Assembly (NCBI GenBank): GCA_002315945.1 | Contig: DCIJ01000090.1 | Coordinates: 188 to 61,126, forward strand | DNA: 60,939 nucleotides | Direction: 5' to 3' | From: Lachnospiraceae bacterium UBA1729 | Lineage (GTDB): Bacteria; Bacillota; Clostridia; Lachnospirales; Lachnospiraceae | Shown here: in pieces, positions 6,549-16,827 of the stretch | Layout of the letters: each line of letters starts with the position of its first letter | Numbering within the stretch: position 1 is the stretch's first letter | Notes under the pieces: model-generated | Database searches by the model: none | Seen by the model: only the letters and a program-made list of their open reading frames with translations | What the model was told of the DNA's origin: nothing | Program-made: the position numbers and the translations under genes

Positions 6549-8639
6549 CTAAAACAATGCATTAGCATCAACAATAAGTGCAACCTCACCATCACCAAGA
6601 ATGGTGGCACCACTAATTATCTTAAGTTTGCTGATGAACTTGCCAAGAGATTTGATAACGATTTCCTGCTGTCCAATCAATTCATCAACAACAAGGCCTG
6701 CCAGCTTATCGCCCTTCTTAACAATAACTACAACCAGATCCTCATCAGGATTCTTCTTGGTCTTAGTATCAAGGACTTCATCAAGTCTGATAAGAGGTAT
6801 TACTGTACCACGCAGATGGATAACTTCTTCGTTCTGAACCAGTTTAATATCCTGCTTTGTAATAGTCTCCAGTGTCTGAATAGAGCCAAGAGAAATAGCA
6901 TATTTCTCATCGCCAACAATAACCATCAGAGCCTGAATAATAGCCAATGTAAGAGGAAGTCTGATAGACCATGTACTTCCTTCGCCTAATTTTGTCTTAA
7001 CATCAACTTCACCGCTTAAGGATTCAATCTTAGACTTAACTACATCAAGTCCAACGCCTCGTCCTGATACGTCTGTAACTGTCTTGGCAGTTGAGAAGCT
7101 GGGAAGGAACAGCAGATTTACAATATCCTTATCAGGCATATTCTCGCCCTGTTCAGCAGTAATAACGCCTCTTTCAATAGCTTTTCTCTTTACCGCTTCA
7201 ACATCGATACCATTACCATCATCCTTTACTTCAATGACTACGTTATTACCATCCTGATATGCATCCAGGTGAATAGAACCAACTGCCGGCTTGCCTCTCT
7301 CCTTACGAAGTTCAGCACTTTCAAGACCGTGATCTGCAGCATTACGTAACAGATGCATCAGAGGATCACCAATTTCATCCACTACTGTACGGTCAAGTTC
7401 TGTCTCTTCACCAGTCATATATAACTCCATCTGCTTGCCAAGCTTCTTCTGGAGATCTCTAATCATTCTTGGGAATTTCTGTACAACACTCTCAATAGGA
7501 ACCATTCGAACCTTCATTACAGATTCATGAAGATTGGTAGTTACGCTCTCGAGATATTCAATCTGTTCATTAAATGCTGATGAATTATTTCCAGCTTCAC
7601 TGTTGGAAGTAATACTTACCATTGAATTCTTAGCAATAATAAGCTCACTAACCAGATTCATAAGGGAATCCAGCTTCTCAATATCAACACGAACAGTTCT
7701 ATTTACAACAGGCTTACCAGCTGCAGGTTTCTTATCCTGTTTAGGTGCGCTCTGTGGCTTTGCTTCAGTTTCTTCCTTAACAGCAACCTCTGTAGAAGGT
7801 GCTACTTCAGCAGCCTCTGGCTTAGACTCTGCTTCTTCTTCAGTTGCAAGAGCATCCAGACTTACATTGCCTCCGCAAACCTTTTCAATTTCTGATACTT
7901 CTGAAGCAGCTTTAATAACAGTATCAAGCTCTGCATCTGTAATAACTATAATACTGAAGTCGTTCTCAAATTTTTCATCTTCAATATCCTGGCTTGAAGG
8001 ATTGGAAATAAGTATCTCACCCAGATCCTCAACTGCTTTAAATACTAAAAATGCTCTTGCTGCTTTGAGGATACAGCTTTCCTGAACATATACAGTTAAT
8101 CCGTATACATTCTTGCCCTGGCTCAATGCACTGCTAATAACAGTAGACTCACTGTCACCTAATACAATTGAATTCCACTTGCTCTCTTCTGCACTCTGAA
8201 CAGGTGCTGCCTTCTTGTCAGGTGCAGCTTCCTGATTTGCAACCGGAGTGCTATCGGCACCCTTCATGATTTCATTAAGGGTCTTAATCAGATGTTCATT
8301 TTCATTAGTACCTTCATCAGCTTCACCCTGAATATTTTCAAGGTACTCCTCCAGCGCATCAAGGCACTGGAACAAAACATCAATCATGTTATCCTTAACC
8401 TTGATGTTTCCATTTCTTACTTCTGAGAAAACATTTTCCATATCATGGGTAAGAGTCTGCATACGCTTATATCCCATGGTTCCAGCCATACCCTTAAGGG
8501 AATGTGCTGCACGGAAAATCTCATTGATTGTATCCATGTTATCAGGTTCCTGCTCAAGATTAAGTATCTGAGTATTCAGGTTCTGAAGATGTTCTTTAGT
8601 TTCATCGATAAAAATCTCAAGATATTGGCTAACGTCCAT
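6549..8639 (-). CDS. cheA: Chemotaxis histidine kinase CheA
   Basis: 696 residues with the full CheA layout. The P1 Hpt domain has phospho-acceptor His46 (AAHSLKGMAGTMGY). A P2-like domain lies at about 155-255, then an acidic/Ala-rich linker and the P3 dimerisation helices (about 315-380). The P4 kinase domain has N-box DPLMHLLRNAADHGLE, G1 DDGNGID and G2 GRGVGLDVV. A CheW-like P5 domain ends the protein. CheA phosphorylates CheY and CheB in response to receptors. Its ATG overlaps the cheB stop by one base (TAATG), implying translational coupling. Confidence 0.97.
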   Translation of the reverse strand: MDVSQYLEIFIDETKEHLQNLNTQILNLEQEPDNMDTINEIFRAAHSLKGMAGTMGYKRMQTLTHDMENVFSEVRNGNIKVKDNMIDVLFQCLDALEEYLENIQGEADEGTNENEHLIKTLNEIMKGADSTPVANQEAAPDKKAAPVQSAEESKWNSIVLGDSESTVISSALSQGKNVYGLTVYVQESCILKAARAFLVFKAVEDLGEILISNPSSQDIEDEKFENDFSIIVITDAELDTVIKAASEVSEIEKVCGGNVSLDALATEEEAESKPEAAEVAPSTEVAVKEETEAKPQSAPKQDKKPAAGKPVVNRTVRVDIEKLDSLMNLVSELIIAKNSMVSITSNSEAGNNSSAFNEQIEYLESVTTNLHESVMKVRMVPIESVVQKFPRMIRDLQKKLGKQMELYMTGEETELDRTVVDEIGDPLMHLLRNAADHGLESAELRKERGKPAVGSIHLDAYQDGNNVVIEVKDDGNGIDVEAVKRKAIERGVITAEQGENMPDKDIVNLLFLPSFSTAKTVTDVSGRGVGLDVVKSKIESLSGEVDVKTKLGEGSTWSIRLPLTLAIIQALMVIVGDEKYAISLGSIQTLETITKQDIKLVQNEEVIHLRGTVIPLIRLDEVLDTKTKKNPDEDLVVVIVKKGDKLAGLVVDELIGQQEIVIKSLGKFISKLKIISGATILGDGEVALIVDANALF

Positions 8640-9712
8640 TATAATACCCCCGCAGATAAAATAATTTCCTGTGCTATCTGTTCAAGCGGCACAATCTGAT
8701 CAGCCAACCCAGCATTAACAACTGATTTTGGCATGCCATAGACAGCGCAGGTACTCTGTTCCTGTGCAATTACATGCACTTTTTTCTTCTCTTTTAGTGC
8801 CGTGATACCCTTTGTGCCATCAGCACCCATACCAGTTAATACTACACATACCACTTCATCAAGACTGCTCTTGATAAGTGATTCATACATATAGTTGGCA
8901 CAGGGTTTTACACCTTCTCTACTGGGTTCATCAGAATATCGAATGACATACTTGCCGCCTGTCTTCATATCAACATTCAGATGCTTGCCTCCCATTGCAA
9001 GATATACATGTCCTCTTTCAAGAACATCTCCATCCTTGGCTTCCGATACTGTAACCTCACTGAGAGAATTAAGTCTTTCAGCTAAAGAAGCTGTAAATCC
9101 TGCAGGCATATGCTGCACAATGACTACCGGACACTTGATATCCTTTGGAATACGTGTAATTACAGACTGAAGTGCCTTTGGTCCTCCAGTTGAACTTGCG
9201 ATAGCAACAATCTTGTTACCTGAAATGGCAGAAGAATGTTTCTTGGCAATTTCAACAACTTTTCTGGCTGTTTTCAAGCTATCAACAGAAAAAGTCTTTG
9301 TGAACACTGGCGGTCTTGAGGAAACAACTGTTGCCAGAATCTGAAGCATTTCCTTTTGAAATTCTTCAGTACGGCATTCAGCAGCATTTGTCGGTTTATG
9401 AATAAAATCCAATGCACCCAGATCCAATGCATCAAGAGTAATCTTTGCACCCTCTCTTGTAGAGGTTGATGCCATCATGACTCTTACTGAAATCTTACGA
9501 TTATACAATTCTCTCAAAAGTTCCAGCCCGTTCATTTTAGGCATATGAACATCTAAGATTACTGCATCGTAGGATTTGCTTGTGATTAAATCCAGCGCTT
9601 CCTGACCATTTACAGCTGTATCTTCCACATGATATCTACTGTCAGAGTTGATTATATCACACAGCACCCTTCTCATGAGTGCAGAGTCGTCAACAACTAA
9701 AATTTTATTCAT
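8639..9712 (-). CDS. cheB: Protein-glutamate methylesterase CheB
   Basis: 357 residues. An N-terminal receiver domain carries Asp54 (VILDVHMPKMNG) and the acidic pair at residues 8-9 (VVDDS). The C-terminal methylesterase domain has the serine motif ASSTGGPKAL, the VQHMPAGFTASLAERL segment, and TGMGADG. CheB removes receptor methyl groups and can deamidate glutamines when phosphorylated by CheA. Its partner methyltransferase CheR is encoded separately at 29710-30486. Confidence 0.97.
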   Translation of the reverse strand: MNKILVVDDSALMRRVLCDIINSDSRYHVEDTAVNGQEALDLITSKSYDAVILDVHMPKMNGLELLRELYNRKISVRVMMASTSTREGAKITLDALDLGALDFIHKPTNAAECRTEEFQKEMLQILATVVSSRPPVFTKTFSVDSLKTARKVVEIAKKHSSAISGNKIVAIASSTGGPKALQSVITRIPKDIKCPVVIVQHMPAGFTASLAERLNSLSEVTVSEAKDGDVLERGHVYLAMGGKHLNVDMKTGGKYVIRYSDEPSREGVKPCANYMYESLIKSSLDEVVCVVLTGMGADGTKGITALKEKKKVHVIAQEQSTCAVYGMPKSVVNAGLADQIVPLEQIAQEIILSAGVL

Positions 9713-9743
9713 ATCCTGTCCCCTTTTTTGCTTTTTAAATCAG

Positions 9744-10484
9744 TCAATCCAATTTCTTTTTCTCAATATCGTAATTGGACCGGGCCTTTCTCATTTGTCT
9801 TTCCTTCTCAAATATATATCTGACTATTTCTTCCCGTTCTGCCTTTTCTAGTTTGATATACTCTACTCTGTACTCTGTAACTCCTGGTCTGTCAGGAACA
9901 TTTCTGGCACCAAGGACCCTTCCAAGAACTGTATATTCTTTATTCAGGAAGAATTTTGCTACCACATAGTCATTTGTCATGTAGGGCTTTGGCGACATAA
10001 GCCTGACGCCTCCCCCACTAATATCCATCATTACTCCAGGTTGAAATTCCGCATCTTCCTCTATTTCAATTGGTTCCTTTTTAAGAAGTTGAGAAGTTTC
10101 ATTTACTGTCAGCTTTCTAAATTTCATTTCCAGCGCACAGTCCAAACGGAAAAATTCGCGTCTCTGATTTTTTTCAATATCTCCAATCAGTTCAAAAGTT
10201 ACCAAAAAGAAGTTTCTGTCTTTTCGACGGTCTACTACTCTGGCCTTAGCCTTGTACATGGCGCCAGGAACATAGAAATACAAATCATAGCTTGAATTTG
10301 GAGCCAGAAGTACAACTCTGCCCTTGGCCATAGGCATATACAGCTCCAGCCGGCCATCTTCATACACATCATAGACGCTGGTTTCGTAGGTCTTTCTGAT
10401 TTTCTCTACATCAGTCAGTTTCTGACGAAGCACCGTCTGAATTTCAACCTTCATTCCGGGATGGACAACTTTGTTATAGTCCAT
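9744..10484 (-). CDS. PilZ-domain flagellar brake protein (YcgR/DgrA type)
   Basis: 246 residues. An N-terminal YcgR-like beta domain (about 1-110) precedes a PilZ domain. Both c-di-GMP-binding motifs are intact: RRxxxR in QRREFFRLDC, and DxSxxG in MDISGGGVRLM. Proteins of this type bind the motor or MotA when c-di-GMP is high and slow swimming. It lies between flhG and cheB, the position of B. subtilis ylxF-region genes. No diguanylate cyclase or phosphodiesterase is in the window, so the signal is supplied from elsewhere. Confidence 0.9.
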   Translation of the reverse strand: MDYNKVVHPGMKVEIQTVLRQKLTDVEKIRKTYETSVYDVYEDGRLELYMPMAKGRVVLLAPNSSYDLYFYVPGAMYKAKARVVDRRKDRNFFLVTFELIGDIEKNQRREFFRLDCALEMKFRKLTVNETSQLLKKEPIEIEEDAEFQPGVMMDISGGGVRLMSPKPYMTNDYVVAKFFLNKEYTVLGRVLGARNVPDRPGVTEYRVEYIKLEKAEREEIVRYIFEKERQMRKARSNYDIEKKKLD

Positions 10485-10495
10485 AGGCGAACTCC

Positions 10496-11380
10496 TTAAT
10501 TTGATTTATTTTTTATTATATGAGAAAAGAATGCAGCCATACCTCTTCTGATAATATTGGAAGAAAATTCTTTGTTCATAAGAGTAGCTGTGACCTTCTC
10601 ATAGGCTATGCTTGCTTTTGCCTTGGGTTCATGAAGTGAAACAGGCTTCTGCTGCATTACTGACTCTGCAAGCATACTGTCATAGGGAATACATCCCAGA
10701 TAATCCATGGGAAGTCTCAGATATCTGATAACAACCGCATTCAGCTTGTCAAACAGATTCTTTCCATCCTCCTCAGACATGACCTTATTGGCTAAAACTT
10801 TTATCCTTGATACGTCCTTGGAATATCTTGGATGTCTGGCAAGGGCCTTCAAAAGTGAGTAACTGTCAGTGATAGATGTGGGCTCCGGAGTTGTAACAAG
10901 AATTATTTCTCCACTTGCTACCAGGAATTCAAGTACTGCATCTGAAATTCCAGCACCCGTATCTATAATAATCACATCTGCAATGGCATCCAATTCTGCC
11001 AAATTTTTAATTATATAATTGAGATGATCCTTGTTCAGATTTGAGAGATTGGCAATTCCACTGCCTCCTGAGATAAAGCCCACTTCTCCAGGTCCCCAGG
11101 TAATAATATCCTTGATATTTTTCCCCTGGTATATCAAATCAGCCAAGTTATGCTTTGGAACAGTTCCAAACATAATCTCAATATTTGCAAGCCCAAAATC
11201 CGCATCTAAGATTATTACCCTCTGACCCATTTTCTTCAGTTGAATAGCCAGATTGATTGCAGTATTAGACTTGCCAACACCTCCCTTACCACTGGTGACA
11301 GTAATGACTCTGGCCACCGGTTTAGCAGGAGCAATATTATTCTGTTTTATTATATTCCTTAATGTTTCTGCCTGATCCAT
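10496..11380 (-). CDS. flhG: Flagellum number regulator FlhG (FleN/YlxH), MinD-like ATPase
   Basis: 294 residues. The Walker A motif of the MinD/ParA type is SGKGGVGKSN, followed by LDADFGLANIEIMFG and VIIDTGAGIS. The N-terminus carries the DQAxxLR motif (MDQAETLR), which in characterised FlhG proteins stimulates the FlhF GTPase. FlhG controls number and placement of flagella. It follows flhF after 66 bases, as expected. Confidence 0.95.
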   Translation of the reverse strand: MDQAETLRNIIKQNNIAPAKPVARVITVTSGKGGVGKSNTAINLAIQLKKMGQRVIILDADFGLANIEIMFGTVPKHNLADLIYQGKNIKDIITWGPGEVGFISGGSGIANLSNLNKDHLNYIIKNLAELDAIADVIIIDTGAGISDAVLEFLVASGEIILVTTPEPTSITDSYSLLKALARHPRYSKDVSRIKVLANKVMSEEDGKNLFDKLNAVVIRYLRLPMDYLGCIPYDSMLAESVMQQKPVSLHEPKAKASIAYEKVTATLMNKEFSSNIIRRGMAAFFSHIIKNKSN

Positions 11381-11446
11381 ATTATCCTCTTTTTAATGCA
11401 TCGACATTTAGTCTTTTGCAATAACCAATATTTCTTCCTTAAGAAA

Positions 11447-12844
11447 TTAATTTTTTCCACCCAAAAGCTGCTTAACAGTTTTTTGAGGATTAAAGTTTTC
11501 TATATCATCCGGAACATTCTGTCCACATGTTACATATGACAGACTGGCACCAGTATAAAGCTTCAGATTCAGAATGTTTCCAAGCGTGTCTGTCTCATCC
11601 AGCTTTGTAAATATCAGTTTGTAATCAGTCATTCCTGAATAAACATCCGCAATGTTCTTCAGGTCTCTGTATTTTGTAGTTGCACTAACTACAAGGAAAA
11701 CTTCCTTCTCATTTTTATTATCGACAGAATGAATAAAATCATTCATATTATTTTTCTGTTCTTCATTATGATGTGAGTGTCCTGCTGTATCTACCAGGAT
11801 ATACTCACAGTCCTTCCAGTCATTTAATGCAGTGTCCACTTCCTCAACGGAATATATTACTCTGAATGGAACCTCCAGAATATTCGCATAGGTCCGTAGC
11901 TGTTCAGTGGCTGCAATTCTATATGTATCTGCTGTCAAAAGGGCTATTTTCTTCTTTTCCTCTACACTGAATTTTGAAGCAATCTTGGCAATAGTTGTTG
12001 TTTTTCCAACTCCTGTTGGTCCAACGAAGAATAATACCTTTGGTCCCTTCTGAGCTGGTGATATTCCGACCTGCTTGCCAAATTTTAGAATCATCTTCTG
12101 GTAAACTCCTGATAAAAGAGAATCCATTGGAGCACCTGCCTTCAGATTCTTCTTAACATCATCAAGTATCTGATTGGCATAATTTTCCTGTATTTCATTA
12201 TCTACCATGGTTTCCAGGAGCAGATTGGCAAATGCATCTGCAGAACCATCTGTATCACCGGATACAGAAGCATTCTCCCCTGCAGCGGTCTTTTGCGACA
12301 CACTATCTACTCCCATGACAGGAACAGTCTGAGATGCTGATGGAATATTTTCACTTCCAGTTTCAGCCAGCTGGGCACTTTTTGCCAAAAGTTTCTGGGT
12401 CTCTTTCGCCTTAAGCTCCTCCATTCTTTCTTTCAGTGCTGCCTCTTCAGCTGCTTTGGCCTCCATTGCACGGGCCTGAGCCTCCAGGGCCTCCTTCTGA
12501 CTTTTTTCTGCAGCCATACTTAGCGCACGAAGTCTTTCCAGACCTGAATTAATAGAAGCGCTGACGCTCTCCTCCTTCTGTATGGTAACCGGTTCCGGAA
12601 CATTCTCCCCCTCCGGAATCTTTGTCATAGGCGGTGTAGAAAGGTTGATTGTCGGCATATCCTTTCTCTCTGCTTCGTCCTCAATTGCAACTGTGACCTC
12701 AGTTGTCTGACCGCCAAAAATACCCGCAATGCCTTTCTTTTTTACTTTTCTGACGCTCATTATAACAACACCGGCACCCAGCTCCTGCTTAGCTGCGTTT
12801 ACCGCATCCTCTTCTGTTTTTCCCTGAAATTTTTTAATTATCAT
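11447..12844 (-). CDS. flhF: Flagellar biosynthesis SRP-type GTPase FlhF
   Basis: 465 residues. The N-terminal B domain starts MIIKKFQGKTEEDAV and is followed by an Ala/Glu-rich linker (about 100-200), helical N region, and G domain with P-loop GPTGVGKTTTIAK near residue 275, DTAGHSHH and TKLDETDTLGNIL. FlhF is a relative of Ffh and FtsY that sets the site of flagellar assembly, together with FlhG. It is 12 bases downstream of flhA. The alanine/glutamate linker is longer than in Bacillus. Confidence 0.95.
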   Translation of the reverse strand: MIIKKFQGKTEEDAVNAAKQELGAGVVIMSVRKVKKKGIAGIFGGQTTEVTVAIEDEAERKDMPTINLSTPPMTKIPEGENVPEPVTIQKEESVSASINSGLERLRALSMAAEKSQKEALEAQARAMEAKAAEEAALKERMEELKAKETQKLLAKSAQLAETGSENIPSASQTVPVMGVDSVSQKTAAGENASVSGDTDGSADAFANLLLETMVDNEIQENYANQILDDVKKNLKAGAPMDSLLSGVYQKMILKFGKQVGISPAQKGPKVLFFVGPTGVGKTTTIAKIASKFSVEEKKKIALLTADTYRIAATEQLRTYANILEVPFRVIYSVEEVDTALNDWKDCEYILVDTAGHSHHNEEQKNNMNDFIHSVDNKNEKEVFLVVSATTKYRDLKNIADVYSGMTDYKLIFTKLDETDTLGNILNLKLYTGASLSYVTCGQNVPDDIENFNPQKTVKQLLGGKN

Positions 12845-12856
12845 ACAACCTCTAAC

Positions 12857-14899
12857 TTAGATAGCAATCATTCCTACTGACTGCAGCTCTATATTTGACT
12901 CCACTTCATTATAAGAAATAACAATTAAATCCTTGTAATAGTCTTCCATTAACCGCTTGTAATACATTCTGACTATAGGAGAAGTTACAACTATTGGATT
13001 CCTTCCCATATCTTCAAGCTTTTTAATTTCTTCACCAGTACTTGCAACTATCTGTTTAATATCCTCCGGATCAAGGGTCAGATATGCTCCAGTCTCAGTC
13101 TGTTTTACATGAGACATAATATTCTGCTCGATAACCGGATCCAGTGTAACAACACTGGTAACCTCGTTGGCCGGAAAGAACCTGTTTGAAATAGCTCTTT
13201 TCAGCGATTGCCTGGTATATTCTGTAAGTATATCTGTATCTCTTGTAGTAGTTGCATAGTCTGCAAGGGTCTCAAAGATAGTACCCAGATCTCTTATGGA
13301 AATTCCTTCCTTAAGCAGATTTTGCAAGACCTTTTGAATCTCTCCCAATCCTAAAAGCTTTGGAACAAGTTCCTCCACCAGCACCGAATTATTTTCTTTG
13401 AGATTATTAACAAGATTTTGTACATCCTGACGTCCCAGCAGTTCCGAAATATGTTCGCGAATAACTTCTGTCAGATGGGTCGCAATTATTGAAGGAGGAT
13501 CTACTACTGTATATCCCATACTCTCTGCACGCTCTCTCTGATTTTCAGTAATCCAGATAGCCGGCAGATGGAAGGATGGTTCAAAAGTTGGTATACCGGT
13601 AATCTCTTCTTCGACGAATCCCGGATTCATGGCCATGTAATGGTCAAAGAGTATTTCACCCTCACTAACCTGGATTCCTTTGATTTTGATAATATACTGA
13701 TTGGGATTAAGCTGAATGTTATCTCTCAATCTGATAATAGGTACTACCGTACCTAACTCAAGTGCCACCTGTCTACGTATCATAACAACACGATCCAACA
13801 GGTCGCCGCCCTGATTTACATCAGCTAATGGAATTATACCATATCCAAACTCAAGCTCAATAGGATCCACCTGCAGAAGGGAGGTGACATTCTCAGGCTG
13901 TCTGATTTCTTCAGCAGCAGCCTCTTCAGCTTCAACACTGCCCTCAATGGCTGTAGTCTCAAGAGTCTGACTCATAATTCTGGCACATACAATAAAGAGA
14001 CACCCTAAGGCCACAAACAGAATTGTGTTCAGAGGCGTAACTATTCCAAGTCCCATTAGAATTCCGCCAACCAGATACATAGTTTTTGGAAGTCCAAACA
14101 GCTGTCCTACCAAGGCAGAACCAAAGTCTGCATCTTTACTTCCTTTGGTAACCAGGATACCAGTAGACAGGGATATTAACAGGGACGGTATCTGTGACAC
14201 CAGACCATCACCAATAGTGAGAATGGTGTAGGTATTTAAGGCTCCGTTAAAGTCCATTCCTCTTCGAAGCATACCCATGGCCATACCGCCAATCATATTT
14301 ACTCCGGTAATCAAAAGACCAGCTGCGGCATCTCCCTTAACATACTTTACCGCACCATCCATGGAACCGAAGAAGCTTGATTCTTCCTGAATCTTCTCTC
14401 TTCGTCTTTTTGCTTCCGCATCATCTATGGCACCTGTATTCAAATCTGCATCAATGGCCATCTGTTTTCCAGGCATAGCATCAAGTGTGAATCTTGCCTG
14501 TACCTCAGCAACTCTTTCAGAACCTTTGTTGATAACCATAAACTGTATTATCAACAGAATTATGAAAATAATAATACCCAGCACCAGGTCACCACCACCA
14601 ACATACTGGCCAAAGGTGGACACAACATTTCCCGGATCACCAGTCGATAATATCAGACGGGTTGAGGATACATTCAGAGCTATTCTGAATACGGTTGAAA
14701 ACAGAAGAATTGTTGGAAAATAACTCATTTCCAGAACTTCTTTTGCGAACATACACCCAAACATTATTGTAAATGCTATGGAAATGTTAATTGCAAGAAG
14801 CACATCCAGCAGACCACTTGGAATAGGAACAATAAGCATAACAAATGCAGCAAGCACATAGCCTGCAACTGCAATATCCTGCCGTTTGATTTTTGGCAT
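12857..14899 (-). CDS. flhA: Flagellar export gate protein FlhA
   Basis: 680 residues, the normal size. The N-terminal half holds about eight membrane helices. The conserved FHIPEP loop is present (ARFTLDAMPGKQMAIDADLN, near residues 135-155). The C-terminal half is the cytosolic ring domain that docks chaperone-substrate complexes. FlhA is the largest core component of the flagellar type III export gate, with FlhB, FliP, FliQ and FliR encoded just upstream. Confidence 0.97.
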   Translation of the reverse strand: MPKIKRQDIAVAGYVLAAFVMLIVPIPSGLLDVLLAINISIAFTIMFGCMFAKEVLEMSYFPTILLFSTVFRIALNVSSTRLILSTGDPGNVVSTFGQYVGGGDLVLGIIIFIILLIIQFMVINKGSERVAEVQARFTLDAMPGKQMAIDADLNTGAIDDAEAKRRREKIQEESSFFGSMDGAVKYVKGDAAAGLLITGVNMIGGMAMGMLRRGMDFNGALNTYTILTIGDGLVSQIPSLLISLSTGILVTKGSKDADFGSALVGQLFGLPKTMYLVGGILMGLGIVTPLNTILFVALGCLFIVCARIMSQTLETTAIEGSVEAEEAAAEEIRQPENVTSLLQVDPIELEFGYGIIPLADVNQGGDLLDRVVMIRRQVALELGTVVPIIRLRDNIQLNPNQYIIKIKGIQVSEGEILFDHYMAMNPGFVEEEITGIPTFEPSFHLPAIWITENQRERAESMGYTVVDPPSIIATHLTEVIREHISELLGRQDVQNLVNNLKENNSVLVEELVPKLLGLGEIQKVLQNLLKEGISIRDLGTIFETLADYATTTRDTDILTEYTRQSLKRAISNRFFPANEVTSVVTLDPVIEQNIMSHVKQTETGAYLTLDPEDIKQIVASTGEEIKKLEDMGRNPIVVTSPIVRMYYKRLMEDYYKDLIVISYNEVESNIELQSVGMIAI

Positions 14900-14932
14900 T
14901 ACTTATCCTCCTTTCCAAATAATATTTCAATT

Positions 14933-16045
14933 CTAAACGGTTCTTCCCTGGAGCTGATATACATACGCTAACACATCTGCAACCGCATGATACAATTCAG
15001 GTGGAACCTGCTCACCTATTTCAACATTGGCGTAAAGCATTCTGGCCAATGGCTTATTTTCTACAATTTCTACCCCGGATTCTTTTGCCTTTTCCTTTAT
15101 TTTCTGTGCAAGATAATCCTCACCCTTTGCAACCACGATTGGTGCCGGATACTTTTCCCCATCATATAGTATTGCCACAGCATAGTGAGTAGGGTTGGTA
15201 ATTACAACATCTGCTTCCGGGACAGACTGCATCATTCTTCTCTGACTGGCTTCACGCATTCTCTGCTTCTGCTTGCTCTTAATCTCCGGATTACCTTCGA
15301 TATTTTTATATTCATCCTTAACTTCCTGCTTGGTCATCTTCATGTCTTCAGCAAATTTCCATTTTTGATATAGGAAATCTGCCGCAGCCAGTACTATAAA
15401 ATACAGAGCAATTTTAAGTCCCATGTCAATAACCATGGTTCCAATTGTCTGTATGGCAGTAAGTAGCGGAACATCATACAGCATGTAGATTATTCCAATC
15501 TGATCCTTCAAGGTAGAATAGACCACATAACAGATTATACCCAGTTTAATCAGAGACTTTCCCAGCTCAAGCAGGGAATTAAGAGAAATAATTCTTTTCA
15601 GGCCACTAATAGGATTAAACTTTGACAGCTTGGGTTCCATTGGTTTAAAGGAAACCTTCCAGCTAAACTGAAGCAGATTGGCCACTATTGCTACAGCTAC
15701 ACCCACAAGTAAAAAAGGGGCCAAATAGATGATAATTCTAATCATGCTATTTCGAAGCAGCAGATTTATGGTTAGAAACTTCATGTTTCCATTATCCGTC
15801 TTTACTGCTTCAGGAATACGTCCGTATATTACCTGAAACATCCCCATCAGGCTTGTTCCCAACCATCCAATGAAGATTTTTAGGGTTAAAAACACAGCAA
15901 TAAGAGATAAGGCGTTGCTTACCTCTTTTGATTTTCCTACCTTGCCTTCTTTTCTGGCATCTTCTAATTTTTTCGCAGTAGCGGGCTCTGTCTTTTCTCC
16001 ACCCGGACCATCCTGCGCAAAGAACTGCAGGTTATACTGTATCAT
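14933..16045 (-). CDS. flhB: Flagellar export switch protein FlhB
   Basis: 370 residues. Four membrane helices in the first 220 residues are followed by a cytosolic domain with the autocleavage motif NPTH at residues 284-287 (VVITNPTHYAVAI). Cleavage after the Asn switches export from rod/hook to filament substrates. Its ATG overlaps the fliR stop (ATGA, 4 bases), implying translational coupling. Confidence 0.97.
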   Translation of the reverse strand: MIQYNLQFFAQDGPGGEKTEPATAKKLEDARKEGKVGKSKEVSNALSLIAVFLTLKIFIGWLGTSLMGMFQVIYGRIPEAVKTDNGNMKFLTINLLLRNSMIRIIIYLAPFLLVGVAVAIVANLLQFSWKVSFKPMEPKLSKFNPISGLKRIISLNSLLELGKSLIKLGIICYVVYSTLKDQIGIIYMLYDVPLLTAIQTIGTMVIDMGLKIALYFIVLAAADFLYQKWKFAEDMKMTKQEVKDEYKNIEGNPEIKSKQKQRMREASQRRMMQSVPEADVVITNPTHYAVAILYDGEKYPAPIVVAKGEDYLAQKIKEKAKESGVEIVENKPLARMLYANVEIGEQVPPELYHAVADVLAYVYQLQGRTV

Positions 16046-16827
16046 GCCATCAGTCCTTCCATCATTTCAGTAACCATGTGTTTCATCTCTGTAAAGATGA
16101 AGTCAGTAATTCCCGGAAGCATGGCTATAGTTAAAAACATAACTACTAATCCAATTACTATCTTAATCTGCATACCCACAGCAAACATATTCATCTGGGG
16201 AGCAACCTTGGCCATGATTCCTAATATTACATTAGCAAGCATTATGGCACAAAACACCGGAAGTGTAATCCTGAAACCAATGATTAAATAGTCGCCCATG
16301 AATTCAATAATTGACTGGGTGAGACGTTCGGAATGGATTACAGCACCACCCACAGGAATTAGTGTGAAACTGTCAGCCAGCGCCTTTAACAAAAACTGAT
16401 ACATTCCTGATATCAACAGAATCAACATGGATGTATACTGCAAAAGTACGGCTGAAAGTGTGGTATTGTCTCTGGTTGTAGGGTCCATGACATTGGCCAT
16501 TGTCAGACCAATATTTGTATCTATCATACGCCCTGCAAAAGACACTATCATAGTACATACCTGGGCACCCCAGCCAATTATCAGCCCCGACATAGCCTCT
16601 CTGAATATCAAAACCGTGAACTCCCAGATTGAGTAATACTCAACAGGAGAATGTACAAGGCCTGCATGATAGATCACAAGAGTGATAAAAAATGCAAGAG
16701 CCACTCTCACGCGTCTTGGAACACCATTCATACTAAAAAAAGGTGCCACAAATACAAAACAGCTGACACGGATAAGCATCAGCAAAAAATATTCCATTTC
16801 AATATAAGAAAAGCTGTAATTAATCAC
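16042..16827 (-). CDS. fliR: Flagellar export gate protein FliR
   Basis: 261 residues with six or so membrane helices. It starts with GTG at 16827, overlapping the fliQ stop by 4 bases (GTGA), with AAAGGA as ribosome-binding site; an internal ATG at codon 11 is less likely. Family landmarks include VAPFFSMNGVPRRVRVALAF near the start and the MQINMFAVG-like segment (QMNMFAVGMQIKI) near residue 195. FliR forms the export gate core with FliP and FliQ. Confidence 0.95.
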   Translation of the reverse strand: MINYSFSYIEMEYFLLMLIRVSCFVFVAPFFSMNGVPRRVRVALAFFITLVIYHAGLVHSPVEYYSIWEFTVLIFREAMSGLIIGWGAQVCTMIVSFAGRMIDTNIGLTMANVMDPTTRDNTTLSAVLLQYTSMLILLISGMYQFLLKALADSFTLIPVGGAVIHSERLTQSIIEFMGDYLIIGFRITLPVFCAIMLANVILGIMAKVAPQMNMFAVGMQIKIVIGLVVMFLTIAMLPGITDFIFTEMKHMVTEMMEGLMA

